64,000 nt of DNA from contig JAFAQY010000018.1 in NCBI GenBank assembly GCA_019261985.1, positions 85,591 to 149,590 of the forward strand, in the 5' to 3' direction. The notes beneath the pieces are model-generated. The model was not told the DNA's origin, did no database searches, and worked only from the letters and a program-made list of their open reading frames with translations. Positions 9,497 to 17,978 of this stretch are shown piece by piece (position 1 is the stretch's first letter; the number at the start of each line of letters is the position of its first letter). The DNA comes from Bryobacterales bacterium. GTDB lineage: Bacteria > Acidobacteriota > Terriglobia > Bryobacterales > Bryobacteraceae. The position numbers were made by a program, and so were the translations under genes.

Positions 9497-9927
9497 TTCG
9501 ATCCGTCTCCGCGGGGAAACACATTTGGCCGATATTGTTTGTGGCATCCGGTGCAGGCGGCATCGATCGCATCGGTTACGGCGCCGAGCGCTTTTACGTC
9601 TTTGCTTTCCGCCGCTTTGTAAGCGGCCATGCCGGCCTCGGAAAGCATCTTCGCGTTTTTCGCCCAGTCGCCCTGTTCGCGGACTCGGCCGGGCAACATC
9701 AGCAAGTCGCCGCTTTCCGCTAGCGTGAGAGCACTGCGGCGGACGCCCGCCCACTCGCTATCGTTTTGAGGTCCGCCGCGATTTACGGACAGCAGGATTT
9801 CGTTCGAAGCCGGATGGATCAAATCCAGCATGAGTTGCTTCATTGCGACCGAACGGGAAAAGTCTTGCTGCGCAGGCAATAATGCGCCGGCGAAAAGGGC
9901 AACACCCGTGGCGCGGCCAAGTTTCAT
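9493..9927 (-). CDS. Cytochrome c'-like secreted haem protein
   Basis: 144 residues with an N-terminal signal peptide (MKLGRATGVALFAGALLPA). A single haem-binding motif, CTGCH, lies near the C-terminus (C125, C128, H129). The largely helical body with a C-terminal CxxCH matches the cytochrome c' four-helix-bundle layout rather than class I cytochromes, where the motif is N-terminal. It is the first gene of the molybdenum hydroxylase cluster and overlaps the next start by four bases, so it is the likely periplasmic electron acceptor of that enzyme. Confidence 0.85.
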   Translation of the reverse strand: MKLGRATGVALFAGALLPAQQDFSRSVAMKQLMLDLIHPASNEILLSVNRGGPQNDSEWAGVRRSALTLAESGDLLMLPGRVREQGDWAKNAKMLSEAGMAAYKAAESKDVKALGAVTDAIDAACTGCHKQYRPNVFPRGDGSK

Positions 9928-9970
9928 GCCGCCTGCAAGTATACGTCATCCACCGGCAGCCGGCACACAA

Positions 9971-9997
9971 AGAGAAGGGCGGCGCGCAGCCGCCCCT
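9971..9997 (-). terminator. Candidate Rho-independent terminator
   Basis: An inverted repeat (GGGCGGC ... GCCGCCC, 5-base loop) lies about 30 bases after the stop of the small secreted-protein gene. In the direction of that gene it is followed by TTCTCTTT, a modest U-rich tail. It would separate the histidine side of the locus from the molybdenum hydroxylase cluster. The tail is imperfect, so confidence is moderate. Confidence 0.5.
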
Positions 9998-10028
9998 CAA
10001 TTCCTGCCTTGTCCAGTTGTTTATTGAC

Positions 10029-10265
10029 TTACTTCTGTGGGGTCTGAGATCCGGCGCCAGGCGCGGCCGGCGCTTTGCTCGCATCGCTGGGAGCGGTGTT
10101 GTTGTTCTGGTTCTTGTTCTTCTTGTGCTTGTGCTTGGGTTGAGTTGTCTGCCCCTGCGTTTGTCCCGCCGGAGCCTGGGCGTTACTGGGCGCCTGAGGG
10201 GCCGGCGCGTTCTGTGCTAGAAGGCCAACCGCGGCGACCATGGATGTCAGGATCACTTTTTTCAT
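10029..10265 (-). CDS. Small secreted low-complexity protein
   Basis: 78 residues: signal peptide (MKKVILTSMVAAVGLLAQN), then a Pro/Ala/Gln-rich stretch, a Lys/His/Asn-rich basic patch (KHKHKKNKNQNNN) and another Pro/Ala-rich tail. No recognisable domain. A purine-rich ribosome-binding stretch lies just upstream of the ATG. It lies between hisA and the molybdenum hydroxylase cluster, with its own likely terminator downstream. Function unknown; a secreted basic protein of disordered type is all that can be said. Confidence 0.6.
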   Translation of the reverse strand: MKKVILTSMVAAVGLLAQNAPAPQAPSNAQAPAGQTQGQTTQPKHKHKKNKNQNNNTAPSDASKAPAAPGAGSQTPQK

Positions 10266-10419
10266 TTTTTGCTGTTTCTCCTTGCTTTTCGAGAGGGTTT
10301 TGATTCTCCCTCACGTTTCCATCATGCGGGCTTGGACGAAAAGACACGATCCCGTGCGCAGGTCAAGTTTTGTAGCCTTCTGGGGCTAACGACGAAAAGT
10401 ATTTTTTCATGGAAGGAGC

Positions 10420-11115
10420 TTAATGATGAAGCTCGCGTGAATTGAGATCCGCCAATTCACGAAGGGCCAGGCGGCCGGTGTAGATCGCCATACCCAGCGC
10501 CGCGTGGACGCCGATAGCATCAAGCTCGCGGATTTCTTCCAGCGTCGTGATGCCGCCCGCCGCCGTAATCTCGCGATCTGTTGCGGCACGAAGGCGGCGG
10601 AACCACGCCATATCGGTTCCTTGCATCATGCCCTCTTTGTCGACGTAGGTGCAGAGGAATCCCGCGCAGAATGGCTCCATGCGGCTGATCACTTCCTCGG
10701 CGGTGAACGGAGTCGCCTCGCGCCAGCCCTTCACCACGATCTTGCCTTCTTTCGAATCCAAAGCGACGATAACGCGCTCGGGCTCGACCGCGGCCGCAAT
10801 CTTCGCGAGCTCCGGCGTGAAAGCGGCCGTTCCCACGATCACCCGGTATGCGCCCTGCTCGACCAATCGCTTGGCGCGATCGGCGTTCCGTACTCCTCCG
10901 CCCACTCGGCAGCGCGCCCGCGACGCAAGGAATTCGACCAGTGCCGAATTTTCGCCGTTGCCCATGGCCGCGTTGAGATCGATCGCTTGGATCTCCGGAA
11001 ATGCCACGAAGCGCTGCAGCATTTCCAATGGGCTGTCGCCCTCCAGAGCCTTCCTGCTGCCCTGAACGAGTTGCACTACTTTCCCGTCCATCAGATCGAT
11101 GCAGGGAATGATCAT
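10420..11115 (-). CDS. hisA: HisA, ProFAR isomerase
   Basis: 231 residues of a (beta/alpha)8 barrel. HisA converts ProFAR to PRFAR in histidine synthesis. The N-terminal strand [18 protein letters not shown] carries the catalytic Asp, followed by the phosphate-binding stretches VGGGVRN and [10 protein letters not shown] typical of HisA/HisF. It is the last gene of the his operon and overlaps the end of hisF by four bases. The protein is slightly shorter than many HisA proteins but complete. Confidence 0.95.
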   Translation of the reverse strand: MIIPCIDLMDGKVVQLVQGSRKALEGDSPLEMLQRFVAFPEIQAIDLNAAMGNGENSALVEFLASRARCRVGGGVRNADRAKRLVEQGAYRVIVGTAAFTPELAKIAAAVEPERVIVALDSKEGKIVVKGWREATPFTAEEVISRMEPFCAGFLCTYVDKEGMMQGTDMAWFRRLRAATDREITAAGGITTLEEIRELDAIGVHAALGMAIYTGRLALRELADLNSRELHH

Positions 11116-11864
11116 ACGCGCACGGGGACGTGCTCCCCAGCCAGGTACTGCTTCAAATCTCCCACTGTGTAGGCGCCGTAATGGAAAACCGATGCGGCCA
11201 GCGCGGCGTCGGCATGCTGGAGAACTTCAGCGAAATCCCGCGGCTTCCCCGCCCCGCCGGAAGCGATTACAGGAATGGAGGTCGCGTTGCGCACGGCGCG
11301 GGTCAGCGCGCAATCGAAGCCCGTTTGCACGCCATCCGTGTCCATGGATGTGAGCAGGATTTCACCCGCCCCCAGCTCCTGGCCACGACGCGCCCACTCG
11401 ACGGCATCGATGCCCTCGTCATGGCGCCCGCCGCGCGTGTAGACGTTCCAGCCCGCCTCCGGCCTGCGGCGTGCGTCGATCGCAAGCACAACGGCTTGCG
11501 CGCCGAACTCGGCGCTCATCTCAGAGATTAGTTCCGGCCGGTGGACCGCGGCGGTATTAACGCTGACCTTATCGGCGCCGGCATGCAGGATGCGGCGGGC
11601 GTCTTCCACGGATCGAATGCCTCCGCCTACCGTCAGCGGAATAAATATTTCCCGGGCCGTTCGCGCAACCACATCCACCATGGTGTCGCGACCGTCGCTT
11701 GAGGCCGTGATGTCCAGAAAAACGACCTCGTCGGCGCCTTGCTCGTTGTAGCGGGCCGCGAGCTCCACCGGGTCCCCGGCGTCCCGCAAGTTAACGAAAT
11801 TTACACCTTTGACCACGCGGCCGCCGGTGACATCCAGGCAGGGAATGATGCGCTTGGCTAGCAT
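11112..11864 (-). CDS. hisF: HisF, cyclase subunit of imidazole glycerol phosphate synthase
   Basis: Start chosen at ATG 11864 ([20 protein letters not shown]), which overlaps the end of hisH by seven bases; 250 residues, the normal length for HisF. The two catalytic aspartates are in IPCLDV near the N-terminus and in [11 protein letters not shown]. The phosphate sites TVGGGI and ASGGAGKP are also present. With HisH it makes IGP and AICAR from PRFAR and glutamine-derived ammonia. Adjacent, overlapping hisH-hisF genes fit a stoichiometric complex. Confidence 0.96.
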   Translation of the reverse strand: MLAKRIIPCLDVTGGRVVKGVNFVNLRDAGDPVELAARYNEQGADEVVFLDITASSDGRDTMVDVVARTAREIFIPLTVGGGIRSVEDARRILHAGADKVSVNTAAVHRPELISEMSAEFGAQAVVLAIDARRRPEAGWNVYTRGGRHDEGIDAVEWARRGQELGAGEILLTSMDTDGVQTGFDCALTRAVRNATSIPVIASGGAGKPRDFAEVLQHADAALAASVFHYGAYTVGDLKQYLAGEHVPVRV

Positions 11865-12469
11865 GCTTCGATGAAATTCTTGACCACAGCTAAACCCGAT
11901 GGTCCGGATTTTTCGGGATGAAACTGGACGCCGTATACATTCGCCTGCTCCAGCACAGCCGTGAAGGGAACGATGTAATCGCAAACCGCCGCGGTCGCCG
12001 CCACAATCGGGCAATAATAACTGTTCGCGAAATAGAAGTACTTCGCGCACGACGAAACCCGATCGTCTGTGCCGCGTAGCAGACGCGTTTCGCGGCAAGG
12101 CCGCACTTCATCCCAACCCATGTGCGGAATGCGCAGATCGCCCCGAAACCGCTTGACCTCCCCGGCATATATCCCGAGGCCGCGTTCTGCCGGAGCTTCC
12201 TCGCTAGACGTGAACAGCGCCTGAAGCCCCAGGCAAATGCCCATGAAGGGCACGCCCGCTTGAATCCGCTCCACCAGCGCGTCGCGCACACGGAGCTCAT
12301 CCAGCGCGCGCATCATTTGCCCGAAATGGCCGACGCCGGGAAGAATGATCTTTGTCGCGCCGCGCAGCCCGCCGGCATTGCGAATCAACTCGTATGGCGC
12401 GCCCAGCGCTCCCAGCGTGTTCTTTACGGATTGCAGGTTGCCCGCTCCATAATCGAAGATCGAGATCAT
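11858..12469 (-). CDS. hisH: HisH, glutamine amidotransferase subunit of imidazole glycerol phosphate synthase
   Basis: Start chosen at ATG 12469, overlapping the hisB stop as ATGA; 203 residues. A class I glutamine amidotransferase with nucleophile C79 in GICLGLQ and the catalytic His-Glu in FHPEKSG. It supplies ammonia to HisF. One point differs from many family members: the segment near residue 140 ([20 protein letters not shown]) is a little longer than usual. It is otherwise intact. Confidence 0.95.
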   Translation of the reverse strand: MISIFDYGAGNLQSVKNTLGALGAPYELIRNAGGLRGATKIILPGVGHFGQMMRALDELRVRDALVERIQAGVPFMGICLGLQALFTSSEEAPAERGLGIYAGEVKRFRGDLRIPHMGWDEVRPCRETRLLRGTDDRVSSCAKYFYFANSYYCPIVAATAAVCDYIVPFTAVLEQANVYGVQFHPEKSGPSGLAVVKNFIEAC

Positions 12470-13053
12470 AACAGGCCCTTTGTGGACGGAAGTTGCTCCT
12501 TCAAACGCGCGTCTTTTGAGCACGCATACCGCATCGCGCGCGCAAAACATTTGAATACCGCCTCAAGTTTATGGTGGGTGGACCGGCCGTACAGAACTTT
12601 CGCGTGAAGGTTCGCTCCGACGTGATTCACGAAACCGCCGAAGAAATCTTCGACGAGCTCGGTTTGCAGATCGCCGACCAGGCGCGTTCTGACCAGGTCT
12701 TTGTAAACCAGCGCCGGGCGGCCACCCAGATCCACCGCCACCACCGCTAAAGTTTCATCCATCGGCAATACGAAATATCCCGCGCGGTTGATGCCGCGCC
12801 GGTCCGCCAGCGCCTTTGAAAAAAGCTGCCCAAGCACGATGCCCGTGTCTTCTACCGTGTGATGCTGATCGACATCCAGGTCGCCTTTGGCTTGGAGCAT
12901 CAAATCGAAACCTCCGTGTTTCGAAAAAAGCTCCAGCATGTGATCGAAAAAACGGATGCCGGTCGAAATTTGATATTTCCCCCCGCCTTCGATGCCCAGC
13001 GCGCCCCGGATCTGCGTCTCCTTCGTATTGCGTTCAATAGACGCGCGCCTCAC
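12466..13053 (-). CDS. hisB: HisB, imidazoleglycerol-phosphate dehydratase
   Basis: 195 residues starting at GTG 13053, which overlaps the HAD gene stop (GTGA). The metal-binding His-rich motif [10 protein letters not shown] and the second family motif ([16 protein letters not shown]) are present. This is the monofunctional dehydratase: it lacks the N-terminal histidinol-phosphatase domain of enterobacterial HisB. The pathway therefore needs a separate phosphatase, and the adjoining HAD gene is the obvious candidate. Confidence 0.96.
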   Translation of the reverse strand: MRRASIERNTKETQIRGALGIEGGGKYQISTGIRFFDHMLELFSKHGGFDLMLQAKGDLDVDQHHTVEDTGIVLGQLFSKALADRRGINRAGYFVLPMDETLAVVAVDLGGRPALVYKDLVRTRLVGDLQTELVEDFFGGFVNHVGANLHAKVLYGRSTHHKLEAVFKCFARAMRYACSKDARLKEQLPSTKGLL

Positions 13054-13721
13054 AACACACCTTCAATCTGATTTACGTTTTCTATAATCGCGACGGCGTT
13101 CTCTTGTTCAAAAAGCCGCTTCAATTCCTCGCGACGTGAGTGAGCTTCCGCCAATACACCAATGAAAGGCACTCCCGCCGCGCCGGCCGAGCGCGCGTCG
13201 TCGATCGTGTCGCCCACGAACAATAGCTTCCTTCCGGGCTTCATACGCTGGATGGCGAGGAGACCATCCGGAGCGGGTTTTCCGCGGACAACGTGATCGG
13301 CGCAGATGATCGGATCAAAGCGCAACTCCGGCGCAAAACGATTCAAGGTTATGTCCAACTCGTAACGCAGGCGGCCGGTGAACACGGCGAGACCGGATTT
13401 CCCGGATAGACGTTCAAGCAGTCCGGCCTGAGGAATCCAGCTTTCCCTGCGAATCAAACCGTCGCCATTGGTGCCGAGGAAGATCCGGTTGAAATAATCC
13501 ACCACGGTCCCATAGTCGACTTCGGTTCCAAGATCGGCACAGATTCTTTGGGATAAGGCCCAGTCGTTATTCCATCCTCCTGCGTTCTTGTATTTCTGCA
13601 CCAGTTCGCGCTCCACGCGCTGACCGGTGAAATACTCTACCGTCTGAACTATTGCCTGCCTATAGGACTCCGTCACTTCCGCGAGCACGCCGTCCATGTC
13701 GAAGACGATTATCGATTCCAC
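13050..13721 (-). CDS. HAD subfamily IA phosphatase in the his operon, candidate histidinol-phosphatase
   Basis: Start chosen at GTG 13721 ([13 protein letters not shown]), preceded by a GGAG ribosome site and overlapping the hisC stop by 13 bases; 223 residues. All HAD motifs are intact: nucleophile D8 and D10 in FDMDGVL, motif II FTGR, Lys in [10 protein letters not shown] and motif [15 protein letters not shown]. It lies between hisC and hisB, overlapping both. Since HisB here lacks a phosphatase domain and no PHP-type HisK is in the operon, this enzyme probably removes phosphate from histidinol phosphate. That assignment is from context only; related HAD proteins beside his genes are annotated just as hypothetical. 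Confidence 0.85.
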   Translation of the reverse strand: MESIIVFDMDGVLAEVTESYRQAIVQTVEYFTGQRVERELVQKYKNAGGWNNDWALSQRICADLGTEVDYGTVVDYFNRIFLGTNGDGLIRRESWIPQAGLLERLSGKSGLAVFTGRLRYELDITLNRFAPELRFDPIICADHVVRGKPAPDGLLAIQRMKPGRKLLFVGDTIDDARSAGAAGVPFIGVLAEAHSRREELKRLFEQENAVAIIENVNQIEGVL

Positions 13722-14812
13722 AGCTTCTCCAGTTCGGTCAAGAAAAGCTGCGCCTGCTGGCGCGTTCCCGCCGTTACGCGGACACAACCGGGGACTTCAT
13801 AGCTGCGATCGCGGACCAGCACGCCGCGCTCGCGTAGGGTGTCACGGATTTCGATGGAACGATCCGCCGCTTGAAACAGGACGAAGTTGGCGCGGCTCGG
13901 ATAATATCGAATTCCGAGGCGATCGAATCCGTCGCACAACAGCGCGCGCGCTTCCAAAGCTTCCGCGACATATTGCGTGATGTAATCCTGATCGCGAATT
14001 GCAGCCCGCGCGGCCAGCGCCGCCAGTGAATTCACGCTGTAGGGCGATTGTGCCTTCTTAAGCCATTGCACGTTCTCCGAGGATGAAAACAAGCAGCCGC
14101 ATCGCATTGCGGCCATTCCATAAACCTTCGAAAAGGTGCGGCTGACGAAAAGATTCGGATAAGCCCGGATGCATGGCAGAACCGTAACACCCGAGAACTC
14201 GAAATAAGCTTCGTCGATCAGGACGACTGCCCCTGGCGCAGCTTCGAGAATTCGGCGAACGTCTTCGGCATCGATACCCGTGCCGGTCGGATTGTTTGGA
14301 TTTGCGACGAGAATCGCCCGCGTCGACGGACTTATTGCCGTGAGAATTTCCTCTAGCGGAAACGCGAGCGTTTCACGCCGGAACTCGATTTCCCGAACCG
14401 CTGCGCCGGCTAGATCCGCATAGAACCGGTACATCGCATACGACGGTTTGAGCACGATGACATCGCCACCGTCATCGATATATGTATTCACGAGCAATTG
14501 AATCGCTTCATCGGTGCCGTTGGTCAGCGTAAACTCGCGTTTCGAGATCCCAAAGAAGCCGGCGAGTTCCTCAACCGCTTCTACGTACTCCGGGTAGATC
14601 GATAGCCTGTCGGCGGTGAGCCTCTCCCGCAGAAATTCGATAACCGCCGGCGAGCAGCCGACCGTGTTTTCGTTGAAATCGAGCCGCAGCTTACCCTCGC
14701 GCCCGGCGCTAGGAGGAGAATAAGGAGCCATCCGGCGCACAGCTTCACGCGGAGTAGGACAAGCTTTAGCTTGTCCCTCACAGCCAGACAAGCTGAAGCT
14801 TGTCTTACACAT
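13709..14812 (-). CDS. hisC: HisC, histidinol-phosphate aminotransferase, with repeat-derived N-terminal extension
   Basis: Fold-type I PLP aminotransferase with the family signatures LDFNENTVGCSP, NPNNPTGTG, DEAYFEF and the Schiff-base Lys in SRTFSKVYGMAAMRCG; 367 residues from ATG 14812. That start has a strong ribosome site (GAGGTGAG) seven bases upstream. Residues 2-20 are encoded by two palindromic repeat arms (see repeat at 14754-14811), giving a Cys-containing peptide (GCEGQAKACPTP) not expected in HisC. The normal N-terminus seems to resume at REAVRRMAPYSPP. ATG 14731 is an internal alternative but has no ribosome site. I read this as an in-frame insertion of a repeat just behind the start codon. 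Confidence 0.93.
   Translation of the reverse strand: MCKTSFSLSGCEGQAKACPTPREAVRRMAPYSPPSAGREGKLRLDFNENTVGCSPAVIEFLRERLTADRLSIYPEYVEAVEELAGFFGISKREFTLTNGTDEAIQLLVNTYIDDGGDVIVLKPSYAMYRFYADLAGAAVREIEFRRETLAFPLEEILTAISPSTRAILVANPNNPTGTGIDAEDVRRILEAAPGAVVLIDEAYFEFSGVTVLPCIRAYPNLFVSRTFSKVYGMAAMRCGCLFSSSENVQWLKKAQSPYSVNSLAALAARAAIRDQDYITQYVAEALEARALLCDGFDRLGIRYYPSRANFVLFQAADRSIEIRDTLRERGVLVRDRSYEVPGCVRVTAGTRQQAQLFLTELEKLWNR
14754..14811. repeat. Palindromic REP-like pair inside the hisC 5' end
   Basis: Two adjacent palindromes on the theme ACAAGCT-NNN-AGCTTGT (14757-14775 and about 14787-14805). The same palindrome recurs at 34676-34702, in front of the terminase-like gene. Both copies lie at the 5' end of a coding sequence and are read in the same frame, giving GQAKACPT here and GQAEACPT there. 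Confidence 0.8.
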
Positions 14813-14817
14813 TTCTC

Positions 14818-15215
14818 ACCTCAATCGAACGCGCATGCGCCTCCAACCCCGGATGTGGGGCAGGATGCCATCCTGCGCGCCGGTTGCCAACCGGCGCTGG
14901 TCGGTCTTCGTCTAAAACTCGCGTCGGCGACGCGCCGCCGCGAGTGAGCAACCTAACCCACAATCCCCTACTCACTCCTCACCTCACCAGAAGGCGCATG
15001 CGCCTCCAAGCCACGCGCATGCGCCTCCAAGCCTTCCGCTCTCGCCGGGCATGTGGGGCAGGATGCCATCCTGCGCGCCGGTTGCCAACCGGCGCTGGCC
15101 GGTCTTCGTCTAAAACTCGCGTCGGCGACGCGCCGCTGCAGGTGAGCACCCTAACCCACAATCCCCTACTCACTCCTCACCTCAACCGAACGCGCATGCG
15201 CCTCCAAGCCTTCAG
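14818..15215. repeat. 198-bp tandem duplication with copies of the hisD 3' end and REP-like hairpins
   Basis: The stretch between hisD and hisC holds two copies of a unit with a 198-base period (ATGTGGGG at 14853 and 15051; CAATCCCCTA at 14961 and 15159). Each unit has a hisD-tail segment (GCGCATGCGCCTCCAA at 14831, 14994, 15015 and 15192; the last is the true hisD end), then palindromes GCAGGATGCCATCCTGC and GCCGGTTGCCAACCGGC, then a constant block (CTTCGTCTAAAACTCGCG). The copy next to hisC supplies the GAGGTGAG ribosome site used by hisC. The original hisD-hisC junction was probably tight and has been stretched by this duplication. Confidence 0.85.
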
Positions 15216-16392
15216 CTCTCGCCAGAGTCGTAACCGAAGCACGCAGTCCCGCCAGCGCCCGCGGCTGCAATTCCTGCACCGAAATCACCTTTACAAAATC
15301 GGCCGAAGATAATCCTCCCCGTAGCCGCGCCGCCCCTGCGGTCGGCAGCACGTGATTCGGACCGGAAGCGTAATCTCCGGCAGCCTCCGGGCTCATTGGC
15401 CCCAAAAACACCGACCCCGCATTTTGAACCGAGTCCAGGAGAGACGCGTCATGCAGAGCCAAGTGTTCCGGGGCAAGCGCGTTCGAAAACTCCATGGCGC
15501 GCTCAAGGTCATCGACGATGACGATCGCGCCGTTGTTTTCAATAGACGGACGCGCCACCGCCGCCGTCGGCAGCGTTCCGAGTTGCCGTTCCAATTCCTC
15601 GGCGACTTCGCCGGCGAGCGGACGCGATGTGGTCAGTAGGATCGCCGAAGCATCCACGTCATGCTCGGCCTGCGCCAGCATGTCAGCGGCGATCCATTTC
15701 GGATTGCCCTCGGCGGCAATAATTACGATTTCGGTCGGTCCGGCGACAAAATCGATCCCGGTCTCGCCCGCGATCAGCTTCTTCGCCGCCGCGACATAGA
15801 TATTTCCTGGCCCGACGATCCGGTCCACCCGAGGCACGGTTTCGGTCCCGAACGCAAGCGCCGCGATGGCCTGCGCGCCGCCCATTCGGAAAAAATGCGT
15901 CACACCGAGCCACTTCGCTAAGCCCAGAATCTCGCGGCTCGGGCGAGGGCAAGCCACGCAGGTTGTCTTCACCCCCGCAACCTCCGCCGGGATGATGTTC
16001 ATCAAAAGCGTCGACGGCAGCGGATACCGCCCCGCCGGAGTGTAAGCGCCCATGGATTCCAGAGGCCGTACGATTTGCCCCAGCCGCCGGCCATCCGGAT
16101 AATCTACAAACCGCTCTTCCGGCAATTGCAAACGAGCATATTCGCGGATGTTTTCCGCCGCTTGACAAACCGCTCGCTCAAAGGCGGGATCAAGGCCGCC
16201 GCCCACAGGCTCTTCCCGAACGCTACGGCCCTGAAAGCCGTCGAACTGACGAGCATATTCGAGCAAAGCCGCGTCGCCACGCCGCCGCACGTCGTCGAGA
16301 ATCGGCGCCACGACCCGCTCGGCTTCTTCCAGGCGCTGAGCCTTGCGGGCAAGCAGCGGCGCAGCATCCTTGTGATCTAGTATCCGAATCAT
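15166..16392 (-). CDS. hisD: HisD, histidinol dehydrogenase
   Basis: 408 residues from ATG 16392. HisD oxidises histidinol to histidine in two NAD-dependent steps. Family signatures are clear: GAYTPAGRYPLPSTLLMN, GNIYVAAAKKLI, DFVAGPTEIVI, zinc-site segment QAEHDVDASAILLT, and the C-terminal SGPNHVLPT. The protein is slightly short at both ends relative to E. coli HisD but complete. Its last 15 codons (EGLEAHARSVEVRSE) are the source of the partial copies found downstream in the 198-bp repeat. Confidence 0.96.
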   Translation of the reverse strand: MIRILDHKDAAPLLARKAQRLEEAERVVAPILDDVRRRGDAALLEYARQFDGFQGRSVREEPVGGGLDPAFERAVCQAAENIREYARLQLPEERFVDYPDGRRLGQIVRPLESMGAYTPAGRYPLPSTLLMNIIPAEVAGVKTTCVACPRPSREILGLAKWLGVTHFFRMGGAQAIAALAFGTETVPRVDRIVGPGNIYVAAAKKLIAGETGIDFVAGPTEIVIIAAEGNPKWIAADMLAQAEHDVDASAILLTTSRPLAGEVAEELERQLGTLPTAAVARPSIENNGAIVIVDDLERAMEFSNALAPEHLALHDASLLDSVQNAGSVFLGPMSPEAAGDYASGPNHVLPTAGAARLRGGLSSADFVKVISVQELQPRALAGLRASVTTLARAEGLEAHARSVEVRSE

Positions 16393-16437
16393 TTTGAATA
16401 GTTCACGTGCAGGACACCTCCGCTAGCAACTGAAAAG

Positions 16438-16536
16438 CGGGGCAGGCTTCAGCCTGCGGCGAGGCTTCAGCCCGCCATGCCTGATTGGCGGACTCAAGTC
16501 CGCCGCAGGCTGAAGCCCGGCTGAAGCCTGCCCCAC
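16438..16536. repeat. REP-like palindrome cluster between hisG and hisD
   Basis: Within the 274-base gap between hisG and hisD, about 100 bases form nested inverted repeats: GGGGCAGGCTTCAGCCTGC at the left, AGGCTGAAGCCTGCCCC at the right, with inner arms GGCTTCAGCCC and GGCGGACTCAAGTCCGCC. The whole block can fold as one long branched hairpin. It lies inside an operon, so it is likely a processing or stability element, or simply an inserted repeat. No coding sequence is seen in the rest of the gap. Confidence 0.8.
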
Positions 16537-16666
16537 TTTCATGCTCTTTGTGCACCGCAGCCGCATGCCCACTCAAAGCCGCGGATCTACGCATTCGGCA
16601 ATGAGGATGCGGGTATAATGCGGCAAAATTTCAAAATAAGGCAGATCTTCGTGCTCATGCAAATCA

Positions 16667-17536
16667 TTACATTACGATCTTGTTAAGCGGATACTCCACA
16701 ATCCCCTGCGCCCCCGCCTCCTTCAATCGCGGAATAATCGACCGCACGGTAGACTCATCCAGGATCGTGTTCACCGCCAGCCAGTTTCCGTCGCTCAGGG
16801 GAGAAATGGTCGGCTTTTTCAATGCGGGCAACACTGCCAGAACCGCCTCGAGCTGTGGCTTCTCTACGTTCAGCATTAACCCAACCTTGCCGAGCGCATT
16901 GATCGCGCCCTCAAGCAACATGGTGATGTCTTCCAGTTTGCGCCGCTTCCACGCGTCCCGCCACGACTCGACGTTGGCGATCAATTGCGTGTTGGATTCC
17001 AGAACCGTCTCGACGATTCGCAGCTTGTTCGCGCGCAGCGAAGACCCGGTCTCTGTCACTTCGACAATGGCATCGGCCAGCACGGGAGGCTTGACTTCGG
17101 TTGCTCCCCAACTGAATTCGACTTTCGCATTCACTCCATTCGACGCCAGATACCGGCGTGTCGCCGAAACCAGTTCCGTCGCGATCACCTTTCCTTCCAG
17201 ATCCCTTACGGATTGAAACCGCGATGCCTCCGGAACCGCAAGCACCCAACGCACTTTGCCGAAGCTCTGCTTGGCATAGATGAGGTCAGCGACGGTTTGA
17301 ACCCTCGCCTCGCTCTCCTCAACCCAATCGCGGCCCGTTAAGCCGGCGTCCAGGACGCCATCTTCCACATATCGCGCCATCTCTTGCGCGCGAATCAGCA
17401 TGCACTCGATCTCAGGATCGTCGATGCCGGGGAAATAGGAGCGGCTGGAAATGCTTATCTGAAACCCCGCGCGGCGGAAGAGATCGACGGTGGCATTTTC
17501 GAGGCTGCCCTTGGGAATGCCCAGTTTAAGCTTCAT
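16667..17536 (-). CDS. hisG: HisG, ATP phosphoribosyltransferase (long form)
   Basis: 289 residues from ATG 17536 ([20 protein letters not shown]). First committed enzyme of histidine synthesis. The catalytic periplasmic-binding-protein-like domain covers about 1-210, with the PRPP-binding region near [15 protein letters not shown] (about 155-170). A C-terminal ACT-like domain (about 215-289) marks the long HisG type, which binds histidine directly and needs no HisZ; no hisZ is present. This gives feedback control in addition to the attenuator upstream of hisI. Confidence 0.96.
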   Translation of the reverse strand: MKLKLGIPKGSLENATVDLFRRAGFQISISSRSYFPGIDDPEIECMLIRAQEMARYVEDGVLDAGLTGRDWVEESEARVQTVADLIYAKQSFGKVRWVLAVPEASRFQSVRDLEGKVIATELVSATRRYLASNGVNAKVEFSWGATEVKPPVLADAIVEVTETGSSLRANKLRIVETVLESNTQLIANVESWRDAWKRRKLEDITMLLEGAINALGKVGLMLNVEKPQLEAVLAVLPALKKPTISPLSDGNWLAVNTILDESTVRSIIPRLKEAGAQGIVEYPLNKIVM

Positions 17537-17539
17537 CGC

Positions 17540-17914
17540 TTAATTTCCGTAAACCGCCGCGGGATCGTATGCGCGCGGTTCATTCGTCTTCCACTCGCCC
17601 TCATCGTACTTGCGGAAGAAACAGCTTTGATAGCCTTCGTGGCACACGCCCGGACCGATCGCGTCCACCTTTAACAAAACCGCGTCGCTATCGCAATCCG
17701 TTGCGATCTCTTTCACCATCAGCTTGTGCCCGGACGTCTCGCCCTTCAGCCACAGCTTGTTTCGCGAGCGGCTGTAAAATACCGCGCATCCGCTTTCAAG
17801 CGTCTTTCGAAAGGCTTCCTCATTCATGAAGCCGACCATAAGCACCCGGCCGGAGGAGGCATCTTGAATCACCGCGGGCAACAATCCATCGAGTTTGCTG
17901 AAATCCAGTTGCAT
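17540..17914 (-). CDS. hisI: HisI, phosphoribosyl-AMP cyclohydrolase
   Basis: 124 residues from ATG 17914. Family motifs are present: FYSRSRNKLWLKGETSGH, the Asp-rich metal site DCDSDAVLLKVD and the zinc Cys motif GVCHEGYQSCFFR. There is no fused HisE domain, so phosphoribosyl-ATP pyrophosphatase must be encoded elsewhere. It is the first structural gene after the attenuator; only about 6 bases separate the attenuator U-run from its ribosome site. Confidence 0.96.
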   Translation of the reverse strand: MQLDFSKLDGLLPAVIQDASSGRVLMVGFMNEEAFRKTLESGCAVFYSRSRNKLWLKGETSGHKLMVKEIATDCDSDAVLLKVDAIGPGVCHEGYQSCFFRKYDEGEWKTNEPRAYDPAAVYGN

Positions 17915-17920
17915 AATTTC

Positions 17921-17953
17921 CCAATAAAAAAGCCCACCGTTTCCGGCGGGCTC
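17921..17953 (-). terminator. Histidine operon attenuator terminator
   Basis: On the minus strand this reads as a 9-base-pair stem (AGCCCGCCG / CGGTGGGCT, one G-U pair) closed by a GAAA tetraloop and followed at once by TTTTTT, a textbook intrinsic terminator. It lies between the His-rich leader peptide (17979-18047) and hisI. Its 5' arm (GAGCCCG, 17953-17947) is exactly complementary to CGGGCTC (17993-17987) inside the last codons of the leader peptide, so an antiterminator can form instead. Low charged tRNA-His should stall the ribosome upstream and favour the antiterminator. Confidence 0.88.
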
Positions 17954-17978
17954 GCTTTCGTCTATTCCGGTTTGGCAG

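Noticed and set aside
10370-10419. Weak hairpin (TAGCC/GGCTA) downstream of hisA as a terminator
   Set aside because: The stem is only about five pairs and no U-run follows; not strong enough to list.
14818-15215. Possible CRISPR array
   Set aside because: Only two long unequal units with coding-derived segments, no regular short repeats and spacers, and no cas genes.
16614-16619. TATAAT on the plus strand between hisG and hisD
   Set aside because: No matching -35 and no plus-strand gene downstream; both flanking genes are read from the minus strand.
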